This document shows positions 1 through 6,168 of a DNA stretch of 6,649 bases, piece after piece. How positions within the stretch are numbered: the stretch's first letter is position 1; every line of letters starts with the position of its first letter. The position numbers and the translations under genes were made by a program. The notes beneath the pieces were generated by a model, which was given only the letters and a program-made list of their open reading frames with translations, did no database searches and was not told where the DNA came from. The DNA lies in contig CBFHZM010000084.1 in the NCBI GenBank assembly GCA_965660195.1, positions 1-6,649 of the forward strand. Reading direction: 5' to 3'. The DNA comes from JAYODZ01 sp965660195. GTDB lineage: Bacteria; Pseudomonadota; Alphaproteobacteria; RS24.

Positions 1-1035
1 GTCGAAGATCGGCATAAATTCGATACAGCCAAACTCGAAGCTTATATGCACGCACATGTCGAGGGGTTTGAAGGTCCACTCGAGGTAAACCAATTCAAAG
101 GCGGCCAATCGAACCCGACCTATCAGCTGATCACGCCGAAGAAAAAATATGTTTTGCGGCGCAAGCCGCCCGGCAAGCTGTTGCCTTCGGCGCATGCTGT
201 GGATCGCGAATATCGCATCATCAGCGCGCTACATAGCGTCGATTACCCCGTCGCACGGCCCTATTGCTTATGCGAGGATGATGATGTCATCGGTACCATG
301 TTCTATATCATGGACATGGTCGAAGGCCGCATTTTATGGGATCCACGACTGCCCGAGGTGCCGCGCGAGGGCCGCCGGGCAATTTTCGAAGCTAAAATCG
401 AAACTTTGGCCCGTCTGCATAAAATTGATTATGCGGCTTTAGGGCTGGAAGATTTTGGTAAACCTGGCAATTATTTTGCCCGGCAAATTTCGCGTTGGAG
501 CAAGCAATATGTTGCGTCCGAAACGCAAACCATCGACAGCATGAATAAGCTGATGGATTGGTTGCCTACCAATATTCCAGGTGTAGATGAAACCTCCATC
601 GTCCATGGCGATTACCGCCTCGATAATATGGTGCTACACCCCAGCGAGCCGCGCGTGCTCGCCGTGCTCGATTGGGAGCTATCGACTTTAGGCCATCCGC
701 TCGGAGATTTTACCTATCACCTGATGCAGTGGTTTATGCCAGCCGAGGGCGCCTCAACGACCAGCTTGATCGATAGCGACTTTGCAGCGCTTAATATTCC
801 GACGGCGGAGGAATACACAGCCCTCTATTGCCGACACACAGGTCGCGATAGCATCGAAAATATGGACTTCTACATCGCCTATAATATGTTCCGCCTGGCG
901 GGGATTTTGCAAGGTATTGTCGGGCGCGTGCGCGATGGTACTGCCTCTAATGCCCACGCCGCCGCCATGGAGGACCGCGTCAAACCGCTTTCCGATGTCG
1001 GCTGGGTCTTTGCGCAACGCGCTGGTGCCGTTTAA
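1..1035 (+). CDS. Phosphotransferase-family kinase (APH fold, ACAD10/11 N-terminal / LvaA-like), 5' end cut by window
   Basis: The frame is open from base 1. The residues before the first in-window ATG (base 46) read like family sequence (a helix ending KLEAY), so the true start lies upstream and only a few residues are missing. Counting from that ATG, I see a glycine-rich GGQSNPTY loop (19-26), a RRKPPGKLLPSAH segment (38-50) followed by the helix with DREYR, the Brenner motif HGDYRLDN (187-194, catalytic D189) and the metal-binding DWE (D209). This is the set found in APH-fold kinases paired or fused with ACAD10/11 dehydrogenases. Known relatives phosphorylate the 4-hydroxyl of 4-hydroxyacyl-CoAs (LvaA; the kinase domain of ACAD11). 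The same substrate class is inferred here, because an ACAD11-like dehydrogenase lies 2 kb downstream on the same strand. No signal peptide is apparent in the visible part, so it is probably cytosolic. Antibiotic resistance is unlikely: the motif context is that of the acyl-CoA-linked subfamily. Its stop codon overlaps that of convergent rsmD. Confidence 0.9.
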   Translation, partial: VEDRHKFDTAKLEAYMHAHVEGFEGPLEVNQFKGGQSNPTYQLITPKKKYVLRRKPPGKLLPSAHAVDREYRIISALHSVDYPVARPYCLCEDDDVIGTMFYIMDMVEGRILWDPRLPEVPREGRRAIFEAKIETLARLHKIDYAALGLEDFGKPGNYFARQISRWSKQYVASETQTIDSMNKLMDWLPTNIPGVDETSIVHGDYRLDNMVLHPSEPRVLAVLDWELSTLGHPLGDFTYHLMQWFMPAEGASTTSLIDSDFAALNIPTAEEYTALYCRHTGRDSIENMDFYIAYNMFRLAGILQGIVGRVRDGTASNAHAAAMEDRVKPLSDVGWVFAQRAGAV

Positions 1036-1592
1036 GTCAGGGTTAAAATCGAGATTTGCGTGTCGCCATAAAGGCGTTGATCGTCGCACACCAGTTGCGG
1101 CGGCACTTCGAATGTGGCGCGACGGCTCTCCTCAATAATAACCAAGGCCGCAGGCGCCAACCACTGCCCTGCCACGAGGTCAGCCAAAACCGGTGTTACC
1201 AGCCCCTTGTCATAGGGTGGATCCATAAACACGAGATCAAAAGCCGCGCCCAGATTACGCGGCCGCGCCCCGAGATGGCGCGCATCGCGGCGGTAAATTT
1301 TGCTTTGCCCGTCCAGCGCAAGAGCCGCGATATTATCGCGAATAGCGCCGCGTGCCGCAGCATCGGTTTCGATAAAAACAGAAAAAGCGGCACCGCGCGA
1401 TAGCGCCTCCAAGCCCAAAGCGCCACTACCCGCAAAAATATCGAGCACCCGCCTGCCCTGCCAAAAATCGGCCTGCCATGCAGTGAGGATCGAAAACAGC
1501 GCTTCGCGGGTTCGATCACTGGTCGGACGCGTGCCGCGATGCGCTGGCGCCCGCAAGACCCGCCCCCGATAGGCCCCCCCGATAATACGCAT
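1032..1592 (-). CDS. rsmD: 16S rRNA (guanine(966)-N2)-methyltransferase RsmD
   Basis: This 186-residue protein has the usual RsmD length and motif order. MRIIGGAYRGR opens the protein and RPTSDRTREALFSIL (22-36) is the family signature. The SAM-binding motif I is LDIFAGSGALGLEALSRGA (50-68), an acidic residue after the next strand (E75) fits the ribose-binding position, and DPPY (124-127) is the catalytic motif of N-methylating enzymes. Family members methylate N2 of G966 in 16S rRNA, near the P site of the 30S subunit, using SAM. The start is secure: it aligns with the family N-terminus, and a GGAG (1603-1606) lies 10 bases upstream. The ATG overlaps the upstream rluB-like stop by one base (TAATG), so the two are probably one transcript with coupled translation. 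A run of seven G's in codons 5-7 is a possible slippage site. The 3' end overlaps the convergent kinase gene. Confidence 0.95.
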   Translation of the reverse strand: MRIIGGAYRGRVLRAPAHRGTRPTSDRTREALFSILTAWQADFWQGRRVLDIFAGSGALGLEALSRGAAFSVFIETDAAARGAIRDNIAALALDGQSKIYRRDARHLGARPRNLGAAFDLVFMDPPYDKGLVTPVLADLVAGQWLAPAALVIIEESRRATFEVPPQLVCDDQRLYGDTQISILTLT

Positions 1593-1606
1593 TACTTTTT
1601 ATCTCC
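1590..1606 (-). promoter_or_regulatory. rluB stop / rsmD start overlap with internal ribosome binding site
   Basis: On the minus strand the bases read GGAG, ten bases, then TAATG. The TAA ends the pseudouridine synthase and the overlapping ATG starts rsmD. The Shine-Dalgarno for rsmD therefore lies inside the last codons of the upstream gene. This supports termination-reinitiation coupling and fixes the rsmD start. Confidence 0.7.
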
Positions 1607-2419
1607 AGCACCGCGGCCGGTATTTTTCCGCCTTTGCCGTCCCGTCTCATTGGGTAAGCTGCTGCCAGCAAAATCGGCCCAGCGCGCGCCCAATTGTTGC
1701 CGCAAAATTCGCCGCGGCACTTCCTCAACGCCGCCGCTCTCTAGATTACCCAGTTGAAACGGCCCAAAAGAAACGCGGATCAGGCGATTGACCTGCAAGC
1801 CCGTATGCTCGAGCGCCTTTTTGACCTCTCGGTTTTTACCCTCACGCAGGCTAACATTCAGCCAGGCGTTGCCGCCTTGCTGACGCTCAAACTGTGCATC
1901 AATACCACGGTAACGGATGCCATCGATCTCGACGCCGCGCTTTAAATCGGCAAGTTTCTGTTGATCAGGCTGGCCAAATGCGCGGGCGCGATAGCGCCGC
2001 ATCCAGCCGGTTTCGGGCAATTCCAGATAGCGCTTTAAACCACCATCATTGGTCAGTAATAACAGCCCCTCAGTATTTATGTCCAAACGCCCGATGGTTA
2101 GAACCCGCGGCATAGACGCTGGCAGGCGATCAAAAATCGTCGGCCGCCCCTGCGGGTCGCGGCTAGTGGTAACCAAGCCAATAGGCTTGTGAAAGCGCCA
2201 CAGGCGCGGCGGGTCTGGTGGCACTAGGGCCTTGCCGTCGACTTTAATATGTTGCGAAGGGGTCACCACAAAAGCTGGCGTCGATAGTGTTTGTCCATCC
2301 ACGCTAACGCGGCCAGCCTCAATCCATTTTTCGGCCTCGCGCCGCGAACATAAGCCTGATCGGGCGATTACTTTTGCTATGCGCTCGCCATGCGAGTTAT
2401 CTTTTCCTAAATTCGTCAT
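1592..2419 (-). CDS. rluB: 23S rRNA pseudouridine synthase, RsuA/RluB family
   Basis: From the ATG at 2419 this is 275 residues. An N-terminal S4 RNA-binding domain starts at about residue 12 (RIAKVIARSGLCSRREAE). The catalytic domain carries GRLDINTEGLLLLTNDG (110-126), with D113 as the expected catalytic aspartate. The C-terminal family motif LREGKNREVKKAL follows at 191-203. A basic, probably disordered tail (about 258-275) ends the protein. The family isomerises specific rRNA uridines. RluB acts on U2605 of 23S rRNA, but RsuA, RluE and RluF share the fold, so the exact target is inferred from the usual alphaproteobacterial assignment. The start is uncertain: a GTG at 2446 would add nine residues (MHLVCYTDR), and neither start has a clear Shine-Dalgarno. 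I prefer the ATG because the S4 domain begins soon after it and the extension looks non-conserved. The gene is divergent from tadA and runs directly into rsmD. Confidence 0.9.
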   Translation of the reverse strand: MTNLGKDNSHGERIAKVIARSGLCSRREAEKWIEAGRVSVDGQTLSTPAFVVTPSQHIKVDGKALVPPDPPRLWRFHKPIGLVTTSRDPQGRPTIFDRLPASMPRVLTIGRLDINTEGLLLLTNDGGLKRYLELPETGWMRRYRARAFGQPDQQKLADLKRGVEIDGIRYRGIDAQFERQQGGNAWLNVSLREGKNREVKKALEHTGLQVNRLIRVSFGPFQLGNLESGGVEEVPRRILRQQLGARWADFAGSSLPNETGRQRRKNTGRGAGDKK

Positions 2420-2481
2420 GCGATCGGTGTAGCACACGAGATGCACGGCGCCATAGCTTGTTTTGTGTCCGCCGAGCCGTT

Positions 2482-2495
2482 AAGAGGTTTTTATG
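2482..2495 (+). promoter_or_regulatory. tadA ribosome binding site and start codon
   Basis: AAGAGG at 2482-2487 is followed by five bases and then ATG at 2493. A second in-frame ATG at 2502 would lie 14 bases from the same Shine-Dalgarno, which is too far. The first ATG is therefore the better start. The short region up to the rluB start must hold both divergent promoters, but I could not find a convincing -35/-10 pair in either direction. Confidence 0.65.
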
Positions 2496-2948
2496 GATTT
2501 TATGTCTCTTGCATTAGAACAAGCGGTTCAAGCCGCAGCGGCTGGCGAAGTGCCGGTCGGCGCCATTTTGGTTAGCTCTGAGGGCGAAATTATCGCCCGC
2601 GCCGGTAATCAAATGCGGCAGCTCAATGACCCGACAGCACACGCCGAAATTCTGGTTATTCGCCAGGCTGCAGAAATTTTGGGCAGCGAGCGTCTGGTCG
2701 ATTGTGATCTTCATGTGACCCTCGAGCCCTGCACCATGTGTGCTGGCGCCATTTCCCATGCGCGTATTAGGCGGCTTTATTACGGCGCCAGTGATCCCAA
2801 AACAGGTGCTGTCGACAGCGGCATTCGGTTTTTCGATCGTCCCTCCTGTCACCACCGCCCAGAAGTGTATGGTGGTATTGGCGAAACCCGCAGCAGCAAG
2901 TTGTTACGAGATTTTTTCGAGATGCGGCGAAATAACCAAAAAATTTAA
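2493..2948 (+). CDS. tadA: tRNA adenosine(34) deaminase TadA
   Basis: This 151-residue protein is full length for TadA. It shows the zinc-dependent cytidine/deoxycytidylate deaminase signature. GEVPVGAIL (18-26) is the N-terminal substrate loop. HAE at 50-52 supplies a zinc ligand (H50) and the proton-shuttling glutamate (E52). PCTMCAGAI starts at 79 and supplies the two zinc cysteines (C80, C83). The downstream YYGASDPKTGA stretch is typical of TadA rather than of free-nucleoside deaminases. TadA acts as a homodimer and converts A34 of tRNA-Arg(ACG) to inosine, allowing CGU, CGC and CGA to be read by one tRNA. It is normally essential in bacteria. The gene is divergent from the rluB-rsmD pair and 64 bases upstream of the dehydrogenase gene. 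I see no hairpin terminator after it, so some read-through into the dehydrogenase is possible. Confidence 0.96.
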   Translation: MDFMSLALEQAVQAAAAGEVPVGAILVSSEGEIIARAGNQMRQLNDPTAHAEILVIRQAAEILGSERLVDCDLHVTLEPCTMCAGAISHARIRRLYYGASDPKTGAVDSGIRFFDRPSCHHRPEVYGGIGETRSSKLLRDFFEMRRNNQKI

Positions 2949-2977
2949 TGCACAAGCGGGAAAGACTTTGCTTTAAT
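2949..2977 (+). promoter_or_regulatory. Candidate promoter for the acyl-CoA dehydrogenase gene
   Basis: Directly after the tadA stop there is TGCACA (2949-2954, four of six matches to TTGACA), a 17-base spacer and TTTAAT (2972-2977, five of six matches to TATAAT). Transcription would start near 2984, leaving a short leader that holds the AAGGGG ribosome binding site (3002-3007). If real, this uncouples the metabolic gene from tadA. The match is moderate and could be chance. Confidence 0.35.
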
Positions 2978-3012
2978 CGTGCAACAGCCATTCAGGTAGG
3001 TAAGGGGAAAAC

Positions 3013-4266
3013 ATGATTTTTGAACATAATGAACGCACTAAAGAAATGATCGCGCGCGTGGAAGCTTTCATGGAGGCTCACATTTACCCCAACGAGGCAA
3101 CCTATGCCGCGCAAATGGAGGCTTTTGGTGCCGACCGCTGGCAAGTGCCACAAATCCTCGAGGATTTAAAAGCCATAGCTAAAGCAGAAGGCTTGTGGAA
3201 TTTGTTTCTGCCCGAGAGTGATCGCGGCTTTGGACTGACCAATGTGGAATATGCCGCTCTATGCGAGATTATGGGTCGTGTTGGCTGGGCATCTGAAGTC
3301 TTCAACTGCTCAGCACCCGATACAGGTAATATGGAAGTGCTCGAACGCTATGGTAATGAAGAGCACAAAAAACAGTGGCTCGAGCCTTTGCTTGAGGGGA
3401 AAATCCGCTCAGCTTTTTTGATGACCGAGCCAGCTGTTGCTTCATCGGATGCGACCAATATTGAAACCCGCATCGAAGCCGATGGCGACGATTATGTCAT
3501 TAATGGCCGTAAATGGTGGTCTTCAGGCGTTGGCGATCCGCGTTGCAAGATTGCCATCGTGATGGGTAAAACCAATCCAACGGCGGCGCCACACCAGCAA
3601 CAATCACAAATTCTCGTGCCGCTCGACGCACCAGGTATCGAGATTGTCCGCATGTTGCCTGTCTTTGGCTATGACGACGCGCCGCATGGCCACGCTGAAG
3701 TGATCCTGAAGGACGTTCGCGTTCCTAAAAGCAACCTTCTCCTCGGCGAAGGTCGCGGCTTTGAAATCGCGCAAGGGCGCCTTGGCCCAGGCCGTATCCA
3801 CCACTGCATGCGCACGATTGGTGTTGCTGAACGGGCATTGGAAGCCATGTGCAAACGTTTGGTCAGCCGTACTGCTTTTGGCAAACGCATCTCCGATCAC
3901 AGCATCTGGGAACAACGCATTGCTGAAGCCCGTACCAATATTGAAATGAGCCGGCTACTGACACTGAAAGCGGCCTATATGATGGATACAGTCGGCAATA
4001 AAGTCGCGAAAAGCGAAATCGCACAAATTAAAGTGGCGGGCCCACGTATCGCCTTGGCTATCATCGACGATGCCATTCAGGCACATGGCGGCGGCGGCGT
4101 TACCACCGATTTTGGTCTGGCAAAAATGTATGCCGGTATTCGAACCTTGCGGATAGCCGATGGTCCTGATGAAGTCCATAACCGTACCATCGCCCGCCTC
4201 GAAATGAAAAAATATCTCGACGAAGCGCAAGCCGATATGAAAACACTGGATGTCCCGCGCAACTAA
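3013..4266 (+). CDS. Acyl-CoA dehydrogenase, ACAD10/ACAD11 (LvaC-like) type
   Basis: This 417-residue protein has the full acyl-CoA dehydrogenase layout. It has an N-terminal helical domain (about 1-133), a middle beta domain opening with the FAD-contacting FLMTEPAVASSDATN (135-149), and a C-terminal helical domain. Several stretches are characteristic of ACAD10/11: KWWSSGVGDPRCKIAIVMGKT (167-187), EGRGFEIAQGRLGPGR (246-261) with IHHCMRT, and IADGPDEVH (381-389). In the last, D383 occupies the place of the catalytic glutamate of short- and medium-chain dehydrogenases. Related proteins (ACAD11, LvaC) act on 4-phosphorylated acyl-CoAs made by a partner kinase, removing phosphate and feeding the product to beta-oxidation. 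That role is inferred here from the upstream kinase. The enzyme is FAD-dependent and probably soluble and tetrameric. The start is supported by AAGGGG five bases upstream of the ATG. The gene ends in a strong terminator. An ordinary fatty acyl-CoA dehydrogenase is the less likely alternative. Confidence 0.93.
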   Translation: MIFEHNERTKEMIARVEAFMEAHIYPNEATYAAQMEAFGADRWQVPQILEDLKAIAKAEGLWNLFLPESDRGFGLTNVEYAALCEIMGRVGWASEVFNCSAPDTGNMEVLERYGNEEHKKQWLEPLLEGKIRSAFLMTEPAVASSDATNIETRIEADGDDYVINGRKWWSSGVGDPRCKIAIVMGKTNPTAAPHQQQSQILVPLDAPGIEIVRMLPVFGYDDAPHGHAEVILKDVRVPKSNLLLGEGRGFEIAQGRLGPGRIHHCMRTIGVAERALEAMCKRLVSRTAFGKRISDHSIWEQRIAEARTNIEMSRLLTLKAAYMMDTVGNKVAKSEIAQIKVAGPRIALAIIDDAIQAHGGGGVTTDFGLAKMYAGIRTLRIADGPDEVHNRTIARLEMKKYLDEAQADMKTLDVPRN

Positions 4267-4300
4267 GGCGTGACACCCCAGTCGAGACACTCGTTTAATT

Positions 4301-4327
4301 AAAGGCGCCCCTCGTGGGCGCCTTTTT
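4301..4327 (+). terminator. Intrinsic terminator after the dehydrogenase gene, shared with the mutL 3' end
   Basis: AAAGGCGCCC (4301-4310) pairs perfectly with GGGCGCCTTT (4316-4325) across a CTCGT loop, and the T run continues to 4327. For the plus strand this is a strong rho-independent terminator about 35 bases after the dehydrogenase stop. The mutL stop codon (4326-4328) abuts the hairpin, so the same stem follows mutL on the minus strand. Its T run there is short and contained in the stem, so it probably stops mutL transcripts less well. Confidence 0.88.
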
Positions 4328-6125
4328 ATCGGCGTCCAAATAACTTCTCAATATCCGCGCGTGCCAACTTAATGTAAGTCGGGCGTCCGTGGTTGCACTG
4401 CCCAGAATGCGGCGTTGCCTCCATTTCGCGCAATAACGCGTTCATCTCTGCAGCACTTAAGCGTCGGCCAGCGCGCACCGACCCGTGACACGCCATGCGA
4501 CTGCAGACATCCTCGAGCTTTTCTTTCAAAGCGTGGCCTTGCCCCAACGTCTCGATTTCTTCTGCCAAATCACGCAATAGACCCGTGGCATCTGCGACAC
4601 CCAAAAGTGCCGGCACCTCACGGATCATCACTGAAATACGTCCCGCCTGCTCTGTGCCAAAAGCTTCGACGACAAGCCCAAGCTCGGCCAATTCATCAGC
4701 CCGCTCCAACACCGCCGTCGCATGCATGCTCTCAAGTTCGACAATTTCTGGAATTAACAAAAGCTGACGCTTCACACCCGACGCCTGCATTTGGCTTTTC
4801 ATGCGCTCATAGACTAAACGCTCATGCGCCGCATGTTGATCGACGACAACCAAGCCATCAGCAGTCTGCGCGATGATATAGGTCTCGTGGATTTGTGCCC
4901 GGGCGGCGCCCAGAGGAAAATCGACCGTCTCCTCTTGGGGTGTAAAATCGGTTTCAACGCGAGCGCTGCTTTGCCATTGCGCGCCTGCACCCCCTTCTTG
5001 CAAACCCGTCTCAAACAGCCGTCGATCAAAGCTCACAGACCCCCGCGCCGCGGTCGGCATTGCGAAGCTGTTAAACCGCCCGAGCGCCTCGGACGCAACA
5101 GTCGTGGACGCGCGATGACCGGCGCCACCAATTGCCGCGCGTAACCCGCCGACAATCATCGAGCGCACCAGACCTGGGTCGCGAAAGCGCACCTCGCTTT
5201 TGGCAGGGTGCACATTGACATCCAAATCTTGCTCCGGCACGTCCAAAAACAAGGCTAACGCCGGATGCCGATTGCTTGCCAAAAAATCCTGATAAGCGCC
5301 TCGAACAGCCCCAGTCAGCAATTTATCCCGCACGGGCCGACCATTGACCACCAGATATTGTTTCTGCGCAGTCGCCAGATTATAAGTCGGTACAGCACAA
5401 AAACCCCACAAGCGGATACCGTCGCGGACAGCTTCGACGGCCAGCGCATTTTCCTCAAAATCGTGGCCCATAATCGATCCGAGACGATCGAGTGTTGCCT
5501 GCGCGCCATGCTCAGCCGGATAATGGAATTGCTGTCGGCCATCGCAAGTTAGCCGAAAGGCAATTTCGGGATGTGCCATCGCTAAGCGCTTCAAACCATC
5601 GGCCACGGCTTGCTGTTCGGCACGATCGCTTTTTAGAAATTTGAGCCGCGCCGGTGTGGCATAGAACAGATCTTGAACCTCAACCCGTGTCCCGCGCCCG
5701 CCCGAGGCTGGAGTAGTGTCGCCTGCAACCCCGCCATGAACAAAAATTTTATGCGCTGTGTCAGCATCTTGAGCGCGACTGGTAATATTCAATTTCGCGA
5801 CCGCGCCAATCGACGGTAAGGCCTCGCCTCGAAACCCAAGAGTTTTGATTTGAAACATATTATCACCGCCATCACCTTCGGGTAATTTCGAGGTAGCGTG
5901 GCGTTCAATGGCCAAACCCAACTCTTCGGGCGTCATACCACAGCCATCATCTTCTATCTGAATGAGTGTCTTCCCACCCGATATCAGCGTGACTTTAATA
6001 TCGCGGGCGCCGGCATCAATCGCATTTTCCACGAGCTCTTTAACCGCATTGGCAGGGCGTTCGATGACCTCGCCGGCAGCGATGCGATTGACAGTCTCGT
6101 TTGAAAGGCGACGGATTCGCGACAT
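4326..6125 (-). CDS. mutL: DNA mismatch repair protein MutL (endonuclease type)
   Basis: This protein has 599 residues. The N-terminal GHKL ATPase shows IAAGEVIERPANAVKELVEN (15-34, general base E29), DDGCGM (59-64), ATSKL (77-81), GFRGEAL (97-103) and GTRVEVQDLFYATPAR (145-160). The transducer domain holds NGRPVRDK (261-268) and DVNVHPAKSEVRF (302-314). A poorly conserved linker (about 330-405) leads to the C-terminal dimerisation domain. That domain carries DQHAAHERLVYE (429-440), which fits the endonuclease consensus DQHA(X)2E(X)4E. It also has the companion motifs ACHGSVRAG (545-553) and CNHGRPT (577-583). MutL couples mismatch recognition by MutS to strand incision, and this type nicks DNA itself, as expected in a lineage without MutH. 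The start at 6125 matches the family N-terminus. The AGGG one base upstream is too close to serve as a Shine-Dalgarno. The gene lies 61 bases after pgi and has its own predicted promoter. Confidence 0.97.
   Translation of the reverse strand: MSRIRRLSNETVNRIAAGEVIERPANAVKELVENAIDAGARDIKVTLISGGKTLIQIEDDGCGMTPEELGLAIERHATSKLPEGDGGDNMFQIKTLGFRGEALPSIGAVAKLNITSRAQDADTAHKIFVHGGVAGDTTPASGGRGTRVEVQDLFYATPARLKFLKSDRAEQQAVADGLKRLAMAHPEIAFRLTCDGRQQFHYPAEHGAQATLDRLGSIMGHDFEENALAVEAVRDGIRLWGFCAVPTYNLATAQKQYLVVNGRPVRDKLLTGAVRGAYQDFLASNRHPALALFLDVPEQDLDVNVHPAKSEVRFRDPGLVRSMIVGGLRAAIGGAGHRASTTVASEALGRFNSFAMPTAARGSVSFDRRLFETGLQEGGAGAQWQSSARVETDFTPQEETVDFPLGAARAQIHETYIIAQTADGLVVVDQHAAHERLVYERMKSQMQASGVKRQLLLIPEIVELESMHATAVLERADELAELGLVVEAFGTEQAGRISVMIREVPALLGVADATGLLRDLAEEIETLGQGHALKEKLEDVCSRMACHGSVRAGRRLSAAEMNALLREMEATPHSGQCNHGRPTYIKLARADIEKLFGRR
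6114..6118. promoter_or_regulatory. GANTC (CcrM-type) methylation motif in mutL codons 3-4
   Basis: GATTC on the plus strand (GAATC on the coding strand) is the only GANTC I found in a line-by-line reading of the whole window. In alphaproteobacteria this motif is methylated on adenine by the cell-cycle methyltransferase CcrM, and sites near promoters can affect transcription. It lies just inside mutL, next to the predicted transcription start. Any regulatory effect is inference. Confidence 0.4.
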
Positions 6126-6130
6126 ACCCT

Positions 6131-6159
6131 ATTTTGGAAAGTCGATCGCAAAAGGTCAA
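6131..6159 (-). promoter_or_regulatory. Predicted mutL promoter giving a leaderless transcript
   Basis: On the minus strand TTGACC (6159-6154, five of six matches to TTGACA) is followed by a 17-base spacer and CAAAAT (6136-6131). The latter matches four of six positions of TATAAT, including the key second A and last T. The expected start of transcription, 6 to 7 bases further on, falls at about 6124-6125, exactly at the mutL ATG. This agrees with the absence of a usable ribosome binding site. Confidence 0.45.
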
Positions 6160-6168
6160 TTCAACTCT

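Noticed and set aside
1..1035. Aminoglycoside resistance kinase
   Set aside because: The HGDYRLDN and DWE motifs are shared across the fold, but the GGQSNPTY and RRKPPGKLLPSAH segments are those of the acyl-CoA-linked ACAD10/11 subfamily.
754..1403. Open frames opposite the kinase end and rsmD (754-1089 minus, 1056-1403 plus)
   Set aside because: They cross the convergent junction opposite well-supported genes and resemble no protein family I know.
2949..2984. TGCAC ... GTGCA arms between tadA and the dehydrogenase gene as a terminator
   Set aside because: Only five base pairs around a large loop and no T run follows. The region is better read as a possible promoter.
3604..4290. Minus-strand open frames opposite the dehydrogenase gene (3604-3915 and 3955-4290)
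   Set aside because: They are antisense to highly conserved dehydrogenase sequence, and the second starts in the intergenic region without a promoter or domain. No evidence of coding.
4415..4876. 153-residue open frame on the plus strand inside mutL
   Set aside because: It lies wholly antisense to conserved MutL C-terminal motifs, shows no recognisable domain and has Pro/His/Arg-rich composition typical of a shadow frame.
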